DNA of 47,080 nucleotides from Candidatus Anaerotignum merdipullorum (GCA_019115165.1 DXEB01000048.1:1-47080); one strand, 5' to 3'. Positions 1-8,693 are shown, counted from the first letter of the stretch. Numbers and translations are program-made. The notes: generated by a model from the letters alone, not told the origin.

Positions 1-155
1 TTCCGTTCCCTCTTGCACTTTGCAAGTGCCAGGTCGGTCACTCCATAAACAACTCGAAACTCACTGACTTGAATTGACTATGGGTTGTTAGTTTTCTTCT
101 GCTGTTCAGTTTTCAAGGTTCTGTCTTTCTGCTTGTTCCCGCTTTTTCAGCGGCG
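1..155 (-). other. Leader (5' transcribed spacer) of an rRNA operon running out of the window
   Basis: Reading the minus strand, the region downstream of a strong promoter contains the boxA-like sequence CTTGAAAACTGAACAG (near 103-118), which is typical of Firmicute rRNA leaders and spacers. It is followed by a small palindrome near positions 14-29. No protein-coding frame is convincing. The 16S gene itself would lie outside the window to the left, so the assignment rests on leader sequence and context. Confidence 0.55.
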
Positions 156-161
156 AGTGAT

Positions 162-190
162 ATTTTATCACATCACTCTCAGCTTGTCAA
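162..190 (-). promoter_or_regulatory. Strong SigA-type promoter of the rRNA leader
   Basis: On the minus strand a perfect TTGACA (185-190) is separated by exactly 17 bp from TAAAAT (162-167). The transcript would start near 155 and run leftward into the rRNA-type leader. Confidence 0.7.
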
Positions 191-232
191 CAACTTTTTT
201 CTTTTCTTCAAAATCAACCAATTCTGAAGATA

Positions 233-321
233 CGGAGAAGGAGGGATTTGAACCCTCGCGCCGCTATTAACGACCTATCCGCTTTCCAGGCGAACCCCTT
301 CAACCACTTGGGTACTTCTCC
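233..321 (-). tRNA. tRNA-Ser (anticodon GGA)
   Basis: The minus-strand sequence folds as a class II tRNA with a long variable arm. The acceptor stem begins GGAGAAG and closes with CTTCTCC plus discriminator G at position 233. The T-loop sequence is GGTTCAAATCC. The anticodon GGA lies at 285-287 within the loop CTGGAAA. CCA is not encoded. It lies 24 bp downstream of the second tRNA-Ser and probably shares its promoter. Confidence 0.93.
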
Positions 322-345
322 AAATCACATCTATTCTGTTTTGAG

Positions 346-431
346 CGGAGAGAGTGGGATTCGAACCCACGGCCCCTCTCGGAGTCACTGGTTTTCAAGA
401 CCAGCTCCTTAAACCACTCGGACACCTCTCC
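346..431 (-). tRNA. tRNA-Ser (anticodon TGA)
   Basis: The minus-strand sequence is a class II tRNA: acceptor GGAGAGG pairs with the 3' end TCTCTCC, followed by discriminator G at 346. The anticodon TGA is at 395-397 in the loop CTTGAAA, with a 5-bp anticodon stem CTGGT/ACCAG. The T-arm contains GGTTCGAATCC and a long variable arm is present. CCA is not encoded. Confidence 0.93.
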
Positions 432-474
432 ACGCTGATTAAGTTTGCTTTTCTTGAACCGCGAAACCTTAAAT

Positions 475-503
475 ATTATACTTTACAACTTTTTGTTTGT
501 CAA
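475..503 (-). promoter_or_regulatory. Promoter of the tRNA-Ser pair
   Basis: On the minus strand a perfect TTGACA (498-503) and a perfect TATAAT (475-480) are separated by 17 bp. The start site would be about 40 bp upstream of tRNA-Ser(TGA). Confidence 0.8.
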
Positions 504-835
504 CACTTTTTTATTTTGTTTGACGTTTTCTTTCTGCCATTTCTTTATTACCGCAGGCAGTGGTAATAATATATCTTAAAATTTAACATCTGTCAATAGA
601 TTTTTGTACTTTTTTCAAATATTTTTGAAATCCCTGTAAAATAACCATTTCCCTCCCGTTCTTATGGAATTCTTTTCCGTTTTCTCTGGTTTTTCTTGTA
701 TAAGAATGTTACAATAGGCATACCATCACTTCATATGTCAAACAATACAAACCGTGTGGAATCCATTCGCTTCCTTTGTACCACTGTACTACTCCAGCGA
801 AAATCTGCCGGTTTTCTTTCTGAAAGGAGATATTT

Positions 836-2065
836 ATGAAATCTGTAACTGAGCGTTTTTTAACATATATTAAACATCCTACTACTTCGGATGAATCTTC
901 CCATACCATTCCCAGCACTAGACAGCAACGTCTGTTTGCCGACTTTTTAGTAGAAGAATGTATTGCCATTGGTCTTGCTGATGCTTCTGTTGACCGCCAT
1001 GGATATGTTATGGCCAGTCTTCCCGCAACTGCGCCGCATGCACCTTCCATCGGATTTATCGCGCATATGGATACCAGCCCGGACGCTGTCGGAGAACAAA
1101 TCAAACCACATATTGTGCATAACTATGATGGCGGTATCATTCCACTAAACGGAATTTCCCTTACCCCCGAAGACTTTCCGGAACTGCGCCAATATATTGG
1201 AGAAACCTTAATTACCACAGACGGAACCACCTTGCTTGGTGCCGATGATAAAGCTGGTATAGCTGAAATTTTAACTGCTGTGGAGTACCTGGCACAGCAT
1301 CCGGAAATCCCACATGGCAGAATTGCAATCGCTTTCACTCCGGATGAAGAAATCGGTCGTGGTGCCGACCACTTTGATCTGGCAAAATTCCGTGCGGATT
1401 TTGCCTATACCATAGACGGCGGAAAAATCGGAGAATTGGAATTCGAAAACTTTAACGCTGCACAAGCGGTCATCCATATCACAGGGCGCAGTGTTCACCC
1501 AGGTACTGCCAAAAATACGATGGTCAACGCTGCACTGATTGGTACAGAAATCGTTTCTATGCTTCCAGAACGGGAAATTCCATCGAAAACAGACGGATAT
1601 GAAGGTTTTTTCCACCTGTGCTCCTTTACAGGAACGGTTTCCGAAGCAACCTTAACCTATATTATCCGTGATTTTCACAAGGAAACCTTTGAAAATCGGA
1701 AAAACCTGCTAAAGTTGATTATTGAACGAAAGAATATTCAATATCCCAACGCCATTCAGTTGGAAATGCACGATCAATATTATAATATGATCTCTCAATT
1801 ATCCGATCGTATGGAGATCATTGACTTGGCAAAAAACGCCATGGAGCAATGCGGCATTGAACCGATCATCCAACCGATTCGCGGCGGCACTGATGGCGCA
1901 CGTCTGTCCTTTTTGGGATTACCCTGCCCAAATCTGTTTGCTGGCGGACACAATTTCCATGGTCCCTACGAGTATATTCCGATCTCCTCCATGGAAAAAG
2001 CAGTACAAATGCTGATAAAAATCGCAGAATTGAGCGCAGCCCTTGACTTTCCAAAAAAGTTATGA
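836..2065 (+). CDS. pepT: Peptidase T (tripeptide aminopeptidase)
   Basis: A cytoplasmic di-zinc exopeptidase of the M20 family that removes the N-terminal residue of tripeptides. The 409-residue length is normal for PepT. Visible motifs are HMDTSPD (His77, Asp79 as metal ligands), GADDKAG (bridging Asp near 137), PDEEIGRG (catalytic Glu171 and metal-binding Glu172), YTIDGG (Asp194) and a C-terminal RGGTDGARLS followed by GGHNFHGPYE with the last histidine ligand. The ATG is preceded by GAAAGGAG at good spacing. The gene stands alone; the tyrS promoter lies inside its last codons. A weak TACAAT -10-like hexamer at 710-715 might be its promoter, but no good -35 is seen. Family assignment is firm. 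Confidence 0.96.
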   Translation: MKSVTERFLTYIKHPTTSDESSHTIPSTRQQRLFADFLVEECIAIGLADASVDRHGYVMASLPATAPHAPSIGFIAHMDTSPDAVGEQIKPHIVHNYDGGIIPLNGISLTPEDFPELRQYIGETLITTDGTTLLGADDKAGIAEILTAVEYLAQHPEIPHGRIAIAFTPDEEIGRGADHFDLAKFRADFAYTIDGGKIGELEFENFNAAQAVIHITGRSVHPGTAKNTMVNAALIGTEIVSMLPEREIPSKTDGYEGFFHLCSFTGTVSEATLTYIIRDFHKETFENRKNLLKLIIERKNIQYPNAIQLEMHDQYYNMISQLSDRMEIIDLAKNAMEQCGIEPIIQPIRGGTDGARLSFLGLPCPNLFAGGHNFHGPYEYIPISSMEKAVQMLIKIAELSAALDFPKKL

Positions 2066-2071
2066 TAGGAT
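2043..2071 (+). promoter_or_regulatory. Promoter of the tyrS T-box transcript
   Basis: TTGACT (2043-2048) and TAGGAT (2066-2071) are spaced by 17 bp. The -35 box overlaps the last codons of pepT, and transcription would start at about 2078, where the T-box stem I begins. Confidence 0.6.
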
Positions 2072-2077
2072 AAGCTC

Positions 2078-2325
2078 GTAAATAAGCAAAACAGCGATGA
2101 TTGAGTATATGGGCAAAGCTGGTTACAGCCGCAGAGAGCAGCCCGGTTGGTGAAAGGACTGCAGAACAGTATTTGTAAATTACGCCTCATGAGCTTTGTG
2201 CAGGAAATGGCACAACGGTTGTCTACCGTTATCCGGACCGAAAGATGTTTGTCTTTTGTATGATGAACATAAATAAAGGTGGTACCACGGGTTCTCTCGT
2301 CCTTTGACGAAAGAACCCTTTTTTT
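2078..2325 (+). promoter_or_regulatory. T-box riboswitch (tyrosine-specific) upstream of tyrS
   Basis: The leader has the usual T-box order. A long stem I carries a GATGA-type kink-turn sequence and an AGAGAGC...GGTGAAAG distal region. The specifier region contains the Tyr codon TAC at 2181-2183. The conserved T-box AAAGGTGGTACCACGG (2275-2290) is followed immediately by an intrinsic terminator. Uncharged tRNA-Tyr would stabilise the antiterminator and allow tyrS expression. Specificity follows from the downstream gene and the TAC triplet; the exact specifier loop was not folded. Confidence 0.92.
2289..2325 (+). terminator. T-box intrinsic terminator
   Basis: GGGTTCT pairs with AGAACCC and the stem is followed by seven T residues. 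Its 5' arm overlaps the T-box, as needed for mutually exclusive terminator and antiterminator structures. Confidence 0.85.
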
Positions 2326-2391
2326 GCACATGGCATTCGCTGCAGATAATATTCCATTTCAAAAACCACTACAGAAAGGATGTTGAACCAC

Positions 2392-3621
2392 ATGAATGCT
2401 TATGAAATTCTCAAAGAAAGAGGCTTTATTGAACAACTGACACACGAAGATGAAATCAAAGCATTATTTGACAAAGGTGGCGTAACGTTTTATATCGGAA
2501 TTGACCCTACTGCAGACAGCCTGCATGTCGGTCATTTTCTGACCGTTATGGCAATGGCCCATATGCAGCGCTGCGGCAACCGCCCCATTTGTTTGGTCGG
2601 CGGTGGCACTGCCATGATCGGAGACCCATCAGGTAAAGCAGACATGCGTAAAATGATGACAGTAGAAACCATCGATCATAATGTAGCCTGCATCAAAAAA
2701 CAATTGTCTCGTTTCATTAACTTTGACAACGACAGCGCTATTATCGTAAACAATGGCGATTGGCTGAGAAATTTGAACTACATTGAATTTCTCCGTGATG
2801 TTGGCGTGCATTTCTCCGTAAACCGGATGCTGGCTGCCGACTGCTTTAAAACCAGAATGGAAAAAGAAGCTGGTCTTTCTTTCCTGGAATTCAACTATAT
2901 GGTGATGCAAGGATACGATTTTTATGAATTAAATCAACGCTATGACTGTATGCTGCAGTTGGGCGGCAACGACCAGTGGTCTAACATCATTGCAGGCGTA
3001 GAGCTGATTCGGCGCAAAACCGGCAAACCTGCCTATGGTATGACGTTCAAGCTGCTGACCAACAGTGAAGGCGTAAAAATGGGAAAAACCGTTAGCGGCG
3101 CCGTTTGGCTGGATCCGGAAAAAACCACTCCGTATGAATTTTATCAATATTGGAGAAACGTCGGCGATAAAGACGTGGAAAAATGCCTCGCTCTGCTGAC
3201 ATTCCTGCCAATGGATGAAGTCCGCCGCCTGGGCGCATTGGAGGGCAGCGAAATCAATCATGCCAAAGAAATTCTTGCCTTTGAATTAACCAAAATCGTT
3301 CACGGGGAAGAAGAAGCCACCAAAGCACAGGAAGCTGCCAGAGCTTTGTTTGGAAAAGGATCTGCAGCCGGCTCTGCTCCCACCACCGAAATGCCTGCTT
3401 CTGACTTTGTGGACGGCATGGACATTCTGACATTGTTAACCACGATCGGTGTTGTACCTTCCCGTTCTGAAGGCAGACGTGCCGTACAGCAGGGAGGCGT
3501 AAAGCTGGCGGAACAGCAAATTACAGATGTAGATTTCAAAGTTACCGCCGATTTGTTCCAAGACGGAACCTTGTTGGTACAAAAAGGCAAAAAAACATTC
3601 CATAACGTTGTATTGAAATAA
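2392..3621 (+). CDS. tyrS: Tyrosyl-tRNA synthetase
   Basis: Class I aminoacyl-tRNA synthetase that charges tRNA-Tyr in the cytoplasm. The HIGH-type motif HVGH is at 45-48 inside [15 protein letters not shown], and the KMSKS-type motif is KMGKT near 229-233. The tyrosine pocket shows GYDFYEL and LGGNDQW. The C-terminal 60 residues form an S4-like RNA-binding domain. The length of 409 residues is typical. An in-frame ATG at 2380 exists, but it abuts the ribosome binding site AGAAAGGA with no spacing; the ATG at 2392 gives about 11 bp spacing and the usual N-terminus MNAYEIL. Expression is controlled by the T-box just upstream. Confidence 0.96.
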   Translation: MNAYEILKERGFIEQLTHEDEIKALFDKGGVTFYIGIDPTADSLHVGHFLTVMAMAHMQRCGNRPICLVGGGTAMIGDPSGKADMRKMMTVETIDHNVACIKKQLSRFINFDNDSAIIVNNGDWLRNLNYIEFLRDVGVHFSVNRMLAADCFKTRMEKEAGLSFLEFNYMVMQGYDFYELNQRYDCMLQLGGNDQWSNIIAGVELIRRKTGKPAYGMTFKLLTNSEGVKMGKTVSGAVWLDPEKTTPYEFYQYWRNVGDKDVEKCLALLTFLPMDEVRRLGALEGSEINHAKEILAFELTKIVHGEEEATKAQEAARALFGKGSAAGSAPTTEMPASDFVDGMDILTLLTTIGVVPSRSEGRRAVQQGGVKLAEQQITDVDFKVTADLFQDGTLLVQKGKKTFHNVVLK

Positions 3622-3647
3622 TGTACGACACAGAATCGGAATAAACA

Positions 3648-3698
3648 GATTGGGACAAGCTTTTGTCCTCCCGAAAGGGAGAACCGCTTGTCCCAATC
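3648..3698 (+). terminator. Large inverted repeat after tyrS, probable terminator
   Basis: A 13-bp perfect inverted repeat, GATTGGGACAAGC at 3648-3660 and its complement at 3686-3698, encloses a second small hairpin CTCCCGAAAGGGAG. The following T-rich tract (CGCTTTCTTG) is weak, so this could also be a processed 3' structure. Confidence 0.5.
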
Positions 3699-4222
3699 CG
3701 CTTTCTTGTGTATTGTTCCTGATTTTTTTATCCTTTCGCACTTCTATACCAGTGATCAGAAACGAGGTTTGTTCTCAAAAGAAATCCTTTTGCCGTTCTG
3801 CAATCACATATCTATCCCAAAATATTATTCCTCTCATCAACCACAAAAATCGGATTGCATCCCCTCACGAAAATGCTCGTGTTTCATTCTTCTTCGATGG
3901 TAGAAATACAAACAGAACATCTCTTCCCATCGGCAAAACCCATCTTGTTTGTTTCTCCAAATCGCTTTTCTTTCCACATCTTTTACCGCTCGCTGCTTTC
4001 TGTCGAATCTCACTCCGTCTTGCGTGTTTTCCTAATGACCGTTTTCCTCTCCTCCCTTTGGAACGGATTGATATTTCTTCCGAAAGACATCCTCCTCTCC
4101 TATGCGCCGTATCTTCATTCGGTTTTTTCCTAAAAAATGCTTTCCTTCCATCCTCCCGGTTGTTTCCCTTCCCGATCTTGCCATATTTTTCTTTGCTGTC
4201 GTTTTTACAAATACTCCATTCT
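3699..4222. other. Spacer of about 520 bp with no supported gene
   Basis: The plus strand is pyrimidine-rich and the minus strand correspondingly purine-rich. Open frames on both strands lack ribosome binding sites and recognisable motifs. A decayed gene on the minus strand is possible but cannot be shown. Confidence 0.4.
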
Positions 4223-5251
4223 CTATTCCAACCGGTATCCCGCTTGGCGTAATGTTTCCAACGCGCGTGGCATTTGTTCCGCTTTCGTTAAGATATAATC
4301 CGTTCGATAGGTGGAAATCGCAAAAATGCCTATTTTCTGTTCTGCCAATAACGCAGAAATGCGCGCTAATATCCCAATCAGCGAAAAATCCAGCATCGCT
4401 TCTATACGAAATGCACGCCATCCATCCTCCCGTGCCAGCGTATACGACGGCACATAAGCTGTTTCACAGACCAACGAGTATTCCTGATCCGTCTTTGCGA
4501 CAAAATAAATTTCCCCTTGTCTCTTTCCTTCTGAAACGTCCGGTATTTGGCATATCGAAAAATGCTGCGGCAGTAAATGAATCTGCAGCGCTTCTTCATC
4601 CTGCAACAGCGCTTGGCGCAACGCCTCCACCGTTTCTACAATGGTTTCTGCCCCACACTGCAGCAACTGTTCTTTTGTCCGAAACCCCCATGTCACACAA
4701 ATACAATCCATTTCCGCAGCTTTTGCCGTCGCTAGATCCACTTCTGTATCCCCAACATACACACATTCTGAAAGAGGAATCTGCATCTGTTGCGCCGCAG
4801 CCTGCAGCATATCTCCTGCCGGCTTTGGGCGCAGTCCATTCCCCTCTCCCAGCATCACATCCAAACCATCTCCAAAAAACTGCTCACACAACGTTTTCAC
4901 TGCCGCATCAAATTTATTGGAAACCACCGCTGTCCGAATTCCCTGTTGTTTCAAATCCTGCAGCATTTCACATATTCCCAAAAATGGCTTTGTATGTCGC
5001 TGCATGCACACTTGATAATGCGCTTGATACTGCGCCAAGCATTTTGCAAACTGTGTTGGCTCCAATGCTTCTCCTGCCGCTTGCTTCAGATATGCTGCGC
5101 TTCCATTTCCCAAATATGCCGCCATCTCTTCCAGACTTTTCCGCGCCAGTCCATATTGCTCTAAAATATCATTCATACTGTCCGTCAAATCTTCCAGCGT
5201 ATCCAACAACGTACCATCCAAATCAAAAATGACACCGCCATATCGTTTCAT
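4223..5251 (-). CDS. HAD-family (phosphoglycolate-phosphatase-like) hydrolase fused to a C-terminal ACT domain
   Basis: Residues 1-215 form a complete HAD phosphatase of the Gph/PGP type. It has motif I DLDGTLLDT with nucleophile Asp10 and Asp12, motif II Ser111 in SNK, motif III Lys143 in RPKP, and motif IV GDTEVD (168-173). Residues about 222-342 are a separate module resembling the COG3603 ACT family: EYSLVCE, GWRAFRIEAMLDFSLIGIL and IFAISTYRTDYIL. ACT domains usually bind amino acids or other small ligands, so the phosphatase may be ligand-controlled; this is inference. The frame is uninterrupted across the junction. The gene is alone on its strand, has a ribosome binding site GAAAGGCGGTGG, and diverges from the DJ-1/PfpI gene. 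The substrate is unknown. Confidence 0.85.
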   Translation of the reverse strand: MKRYGGVIFDLDGTLLDTLEDLTDSMNDILEQYGLARKSLEEMAAYLGNGSAAYLKQAAGEALEPTQFAKCLAQYQAHYQVCMQRHTKPFLGICEMLQDLKQQGIRTAVVSNKFDAAVKTLCEQFFGDGLDVMLGEGNGLRPKPAGDMLQAAAQQMQIPLSECVYVGDTEVDLATAKAAEMDCICVTWGFRTKEQLLQCGAETIVETVEALRQALLQDEEALQIHLLPQHFSICQIPDVSEGKRQGEIYFVAKTDQEYSLVCETAYVPSYTLAREDGWRAFRIEAMLDFSLIGILARISALLAEQKIGIFAISTYRTDYILTKAEQMPRALETLRQAGYRLE

Positions 5252-5277
5252 ATCGCCACCGCCTTTCTATCAGGTTC

Positions 5278-5306
5278 ATTGTATTGTATTTTGTGACATT
5301 GCGCAA
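5278..5306 (-). promoter_or_regulatory. Promoter of the HAD-ACT gene
   Basis: On the minus strand TTGCGC (5301-5306) and TACAAT (5278-5283) are separated by 17 bp, about 27 bp before the start codon. Confidence 0.5.
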
Positions 5307-5359
5307 GCTTTCCGTATCTTTCCGTATACAGTGTTTTTTGATTCGTTTCTCCGAAAGGC

Positions 5360-5388
5360 TTGCCTTTTTTTGCCAGAAAGCGTATAAT
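5360..5388 (+). promoter_or_regulatory. Promoter of the DJ-1/PfpI gene
   Basis: TTGCCT (5360-5365) and a perfect TATAAT (5383-5388) are spaced by 17 bp. It diverges from the HAD-ACT promoter about 55 bp away. Confidence 0.7.
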
Positions 5389-5465
5389 GTTTATAAAGAA
5401 ATACTTAACATATATTCACATAGAAATATATGTGTGCCTTTGGCACAGCAAAGGAGGAGATTGCA

Positions 5466-6044
5466 ATGGTAAAGAAAGTTTTGATGTTGGCTGGGGATTT
5501 CACAGAAGATTATGAAACCATGGTACCTTTTCAGGCTTTGCAGGTTCTGGGTTATCAGGTTGATGTTGTTTGCCCCGAAAAAAAAGCAGGTGACATTATC
5601 CGTACTGCAATTCATGACTTTGAAGGAGAACAGACATACTCCGAAAAAAGAGGTCATAACTTCGCTTTGACAGCTGATTTTGACGCTGTAAATACAGCTG
5701 ATTATGTTGGTCTGTTTATCACCGGCGGACGTTCTCCCGAGTACCTGAGATTGACACCCAGAGTAATCGAAATCGTACAGGAATTCTTTGCTGCAAATAA
5801 ACCGGTTGCCGCTATTTGCCATGGTCCTCAAATTTTGACCGCAGCCAATGTACTAAAAGGAAGAAAAGCAACTGCTTATCCTGCGGTTGGTCCTGACATC
5901 ACACTGGCAGGCGGCGAATATGTTGCTGTAGATTCTGATAAAGCAGTTGTAGACGGCAATTTGGTTACTGCACCCGCATGGCCCGGCGACGCTGCAATTG
6001 TTGCTGAATTTGCAAAATTGATGGGGGCAAAAATTGAAATCTAA
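5466..6044 (+). CDS. DJ-1/PfpI family protein
   Basis: A 192-residue single-domain protein of the DJ-1/PfpI superfamily, cytoplasmic. The nucleophile elbow [10 protein letters not shown] places the reactive cysteine at Cys118 with His119 next to it; the conserved acidic residue is probably Glu16 in [15 protein letters not shown] and [13 protein letters not shown] match the PfpI-like branch. Members have been described as proteases, deglycases or stress chaperones, and the sequence does not decide which. The start at 5466 follows AAAGGAGGAGA with about 8 bp spacing; an in-frame ATG 36 bp upstream lacks a ribosome binding site. A sound promoter precedes it and a strong terminator follows, so it is monocistronic. 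Confidence 0.9.
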   Translation: MVKKVLMLAGDFTEDYETMVPFQALQVLGYQVDVVCPEKKAGDIIRTAIHDFEGEQTYSEKRGHNFALTADFDAVNTADYVGLFITGGRSPEYLRLTPRVIEIVQEFFAANKPVAAICHGPQILTAANVLKGRKATAYPAVGPDITLAGGEYVAVDSDKAVVDGNLVTAPAWPGDAAIVAEFAKLMGAKIEI

Positions 6045-6095
6045 GGATTTTCATACATACGACAAAAATCCGATTTTTCGTAACAGATAAAAAAG

Positions 6096-6145
6096 AAAAC
6101 AGAGAGAACGATTCTCATCATCACTTCTCTCTGTTTTTTATTTTT
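6096..6145. terminator. Bidirectional intrinsic terminator
   Basis: AAAACAGAGAGAA pairs with TTCTCTCTGTTTT around a 16-nt loop. T tracts follow on the plus strand (TTTTTTATTTTTTT) and on the minus strand (TTTTCTTTTTTATC). It can end the DJ-1 gene transcript and the xerD operon transcript. Confidence 0.75.
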
Positions 6146-6432
6146 TTGTATTCCACCATTCTATAAATACTCTGATCGTTAACTCTGATGACATCGGAAC
6201 CTATTTTCTGTCTGGAAACGGTGCAAGAAACCATGTTCCTGGTATTCGCACATCCCTCCATAAAAAACATGCCATTGCACCACGGAAAGCCTGCTTCTGG
6301 ATGACGCAGCGCAAACATTCCACACGATCACGAGCATCCTTCTCACGATAAAACCTCATGCCAAGCAAGACACATCCAAAATCTCTCAAAATTCTATCTA
6401 TACGCATCATCCCCTGCTTGATATGAAGTTTT
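6146..6432. other. Spacer beyond xerD, no supported gene
   Basis: Minus-strand open frames of 65-119 codons overlap each other and the 3' end of xerD. None has a ribosome binding site or a motif I recognise. It probably serves as the 3' untranslated region of the xerD operon; a frameshifted remnant cannot be excluded. Confidence 0.3.
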
Positions 6433-7317
6433 TTATGCTCTGGGATGGGCTTTGGTATATACACTGCGAATTTTCGAAGCATGTAGTTTGGTATAAATCT
6501 GCGTTGTGGAAATATCCGAATGCCCCAGCATTTCCTGCACTGCCCGCAAATCCGCTCCATTTTCTAATAAATGCGCTGCAAAGGAATGACGCAGCATATG
6601 CGGCGTAATTTCTTCCGAAATCCCAGCTGCTTGTCCATACATCTTCACAATTTTCCAAAAACCCTGTCTGGTCATTTTCTTTCCGCCATAATTCAAAAAC
6701 AGAACTTCTTCCTCTGGCTGATGCACCAATTGAGGACGTCCTTTTTCCAAATATTCCCAAACAGCCTCTTTTGCCTTTCTCCCAATGGGAATCGTCCGGC
6801 TTTTCTGCCCTTTGACACAACGGATATATGCAAATGGCAAATTCAAATCCGCCATTGTCAGCGAAATCAGTTCTGATACTCGTATTCCTGTAGCATACAA
6901 CACTTCCAGCATCGCTTTATCTCGTAGCCCTTTTGCATCTTTTTTTTGGGGCTGTTCCAGCAGCAATTCCACCTGCTCCAAGCTCATCACCACCGGCATC
7001 TTCCGCTCTTCTCTTGGCAGTTCCACATCCAGCGCAGGGTTATCCTGACACATGCCTTCCACCATTAAAAAATGAAACAATGCACGTATGGATGCCAGAT
7101 TTCGAAGCACCGTTGCTTGTGCTTTTTTCTGTTCCTGCAGTTCATACACATATGCAATCACATTGGTACGGTTGACACTAGATAATTCCGAAATGCCCAG
7201 CGTTTCCAAGTATTTGCAAAATCCACGCAAATCCCGCAGATAAGACAGAGTCGTATTTTCCGATGCTTTTTTTACATTTTGTAAATACGCTTGAAACGAC
7301 GCTAACTGTTCTTCCAT
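6433..7317 (-). CDS. xerD: Tyrosine recombinase XerD
   Basis: Site-specific recombinase of the integrase family that, with XerC, resolves chromosome dimers at dif. At 294 residues it has the normal XerD length. The N-terminal SAM-like core-binding domain covers about 1-95, the catalytic domain the rest. The catalytic set is complete: Arg146 (TGIRVSE), a lysine at 169/172, His240 and Arg243 (HMLRHSFA), His266 (LGHSDIS) and nucleophile Tyr275 (TQIYTK). It is the last gene of a run with spoIIM and nudF, the same neighbourhood as in Bacillus subtilis, which supports a housekeeping XerD rather than a phage integrase. Confidence 0.93.
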   Translation of the reverse strand: MEEQLASFQAYLQNVKKASENTTLSYLRDLRGFCKYLETLGISELSSVNRTNVIAYVYELQEQKKAQATVLRNLASIRALFHFLMVEGMCQDNPALDVELPREERKMPVVMSLEQVELLLEQPQKKDAKGLRDKAMLEVLYATGIRVSELISLTMADLNLPFAYIRCVKGQKSRTIPIGRKAKEAVWEYLEKGRPQLVHQPEEEVLFLNYGGKKMTRQGFWKIVKMYGQAAGISEEITPHMLRHSFAAHLLENGADLRAVQEMLGHSDISTTQIYTKLHASKIRSVYTKAHPRA

Positions 7318-7457
7318 ACCAACAACCCCTTAATCGCCCTTCCCCTTCATGATTCCATGTATCAAAATTATAAGATGTTTTCCGCCTCTTGTCGATATCT
7401 TTTTGCGAAAATACGCCATTTTTCTCGTTTTTTCTACATCATTGTTCATACTTTACG

Positions 7458-8060
7458 TTATATATCGGCAAAATGTGCCGTCAAAAAGGGAAGCATCCCC
7501 ACTTCCACGCCACCTGCAACAGCAATCAATAAAATAGATGCTGCCAGCAAAATACAATATTCTGTCTGCTTTTTCCTCCTTTCCCGTTTTCCTGCACTCT
7601 TTCTAGGAGATTCTTCATTCCATGCAAACAGATAATAGAGTGCTGCCGTCGTCATCCCGATATAAACCGGAATCAGGATCAAATTTTGCGGCAATATACT
7701 GATTGCCGTCAACCAAACACCTTTGGCGCCATAGGATGCCATCATCATTGCCGCTGTAAATCCCAAGGAAATGCTACGAAACAGACAAACACAGCCCGAT
7801 AAAAACACTCCCATGGATAACCATCCGCCCAACCAAATCAACAGGTCATACTTCAAATACTTCCAGACGACATATCCGTAAGACGCCTCTGTTCCCGGAC
7901 TCAAATGTTCCTGCAAAAACAACGCAAATGTTTCCTTTCCACTCTGCCCTGCAATATTGGCGGCTACTGCACCTCCCGCAACTCCAAGCAAAAAAGAAAG
8001 GCAAATCATCAGAAAAATCATTTGCCCTCTTTCCATCGTTGTTTTCTTTTTTCGATACAT
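7458..8060 (-). CDS. spoIIM: Stage II sporulation protein M homologue
   Basis: Integral membrane protein of 200 residues with about five hydrophobic segments and a positively charged N-terminus. The conserved SpoIIM region is visible as LFRSISLGFTAA and AISILPQNLILIP. SpoIIM is a component of the engulfment machinery (with SpoIID and SpoIIP) and acts in the mother-cell membrane during sporulation. The ATG at 8060 follows GGGGTGAGG; a TTG 36 bp upstream has no ribosome binding site. The gene sits between nudF and xerD as in B. subtilis, which supports the assignment and indicates a spore former. Confidence 0.85.
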   Translation of the reverse strand: MYRKKKTTMERGQMIFLMICLSFLLGVAGGAVAANIAGQSGKETFALFLQEHLSPGTEASYGYVVWKYLKYDLLIWLGGWLSMGVFLSGCVCLFRSISLGFTAAMMMASYGAKGVWLTAISILPQNLILIPVYIGMTTAALYYLFAWNEESPRKSAGKRERRKKQTEYCILLAASILLIAVAGGVEVGMLPFLTAHFADI

Positions 8061-8114
8061 TGCCTCACCCCCGCACCGTTTTTCTTTCTGATACAAGGAT
8101 ATGGCTCGTCTGTC

Positions 8115-8645
8115 TTATTTATGTCTGCTGTGATACGCAAATATTGCCGCAACGGTTTTTGCGTCTTTGATGGCTCCGCTGTAAATCATCTCCAGCGCTT
8201 CTTGCGGCGTATATCGCTCAATCTCAATAAACTCATCCGGATCCAGATGTTGTACGCTCTTAGTCAAATCCGAAGCAAAATATAGATAGATTTTCTCTGT
8301 ACAGTACCCCACTGTTGGGTATAGTTCGCAAATATATTCCACTTTTCCTGCGCGCAGACCCGTTTCTTCCTCCAACTCCCGCTTTACGCCAGTTAGCGCG
8401 TCTTCGCCGTCTTCCAAAATACCAGCCGGGATTTCCAGCAGCATTTCCCGAAATGCATGGCGATACTGTCGTACAAATACCATCTTTCCATCTGCATCCA
8501 CCGCCAAAACGGCAGATGCGTTTTTTCCGCGAATCACCGTTTCCCGTACTGCAGTCGATCCGTCCGGCATCCGCAGCCGGTCTACGGTGACCCGAACAAT
8601 CTTCCCCACATAAGTCTCTTTGCTTTCCAGTATCTCATAACTCAT
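8115..8645 (-). CDS. nudF: ADP-ribose pyrophosphatase (Nudix hydrolase)
   Basis: Hydrolyses ADP-ribose to AMP and ribose 5-phosphate, a housekeeping function in the cytoplasm. The full Nudix box is present at residues 75-97: Gly75, Glu81, Arg89-Glu90, Glu93-Glu94 and Gly96. The upstream region RQYRHAFREMLLEIPAG is typical of the ADP-ribose-specific subfamily. The length of 176 residues is normal. The ATG at 8645 follows GGGAG with 8 bp spacing and is preferred over an upstream TTG. It lies 48 bp after the aminotransferase gene and 54 bp before spoIIM. Confidence 0.9.
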   Translation of the reverse strand: MSYEILESKETYVGKIVRVTVDRLRMPDGSTAVRETVIRGKNASAVLAVDADGKMVFVRQYRHAFREMLLEIPAGILEDGEDALTGVKRELEEETGLRAGKVEYICELYPTVGYCTEKIYLYFASDLTKSVQHLDPDEFIEIERYTPQEALEMIYSGAIKDAKTVAAIFAYHSRHK

Positions 8646-8693
8646 CGCGTCATCTCCCAAATTCGCATTTTCTCCCGCCTTTGTTCGAGCGTC

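Noticed and set aside
4102..5232. Plus-strand open frame of 376 codons
   Set aside because: It is antisense to the HAD-ACT gene, has no ribosome binding site and no family pattern.
6433..7317. XerD-type gene as a phage or ICE integrase
   Set aside because: Length, motifs and the spoIIM-nudF neighbourhood fit the housekeeping recombinase, and no attachment-site repeat or phage gene is nearby.
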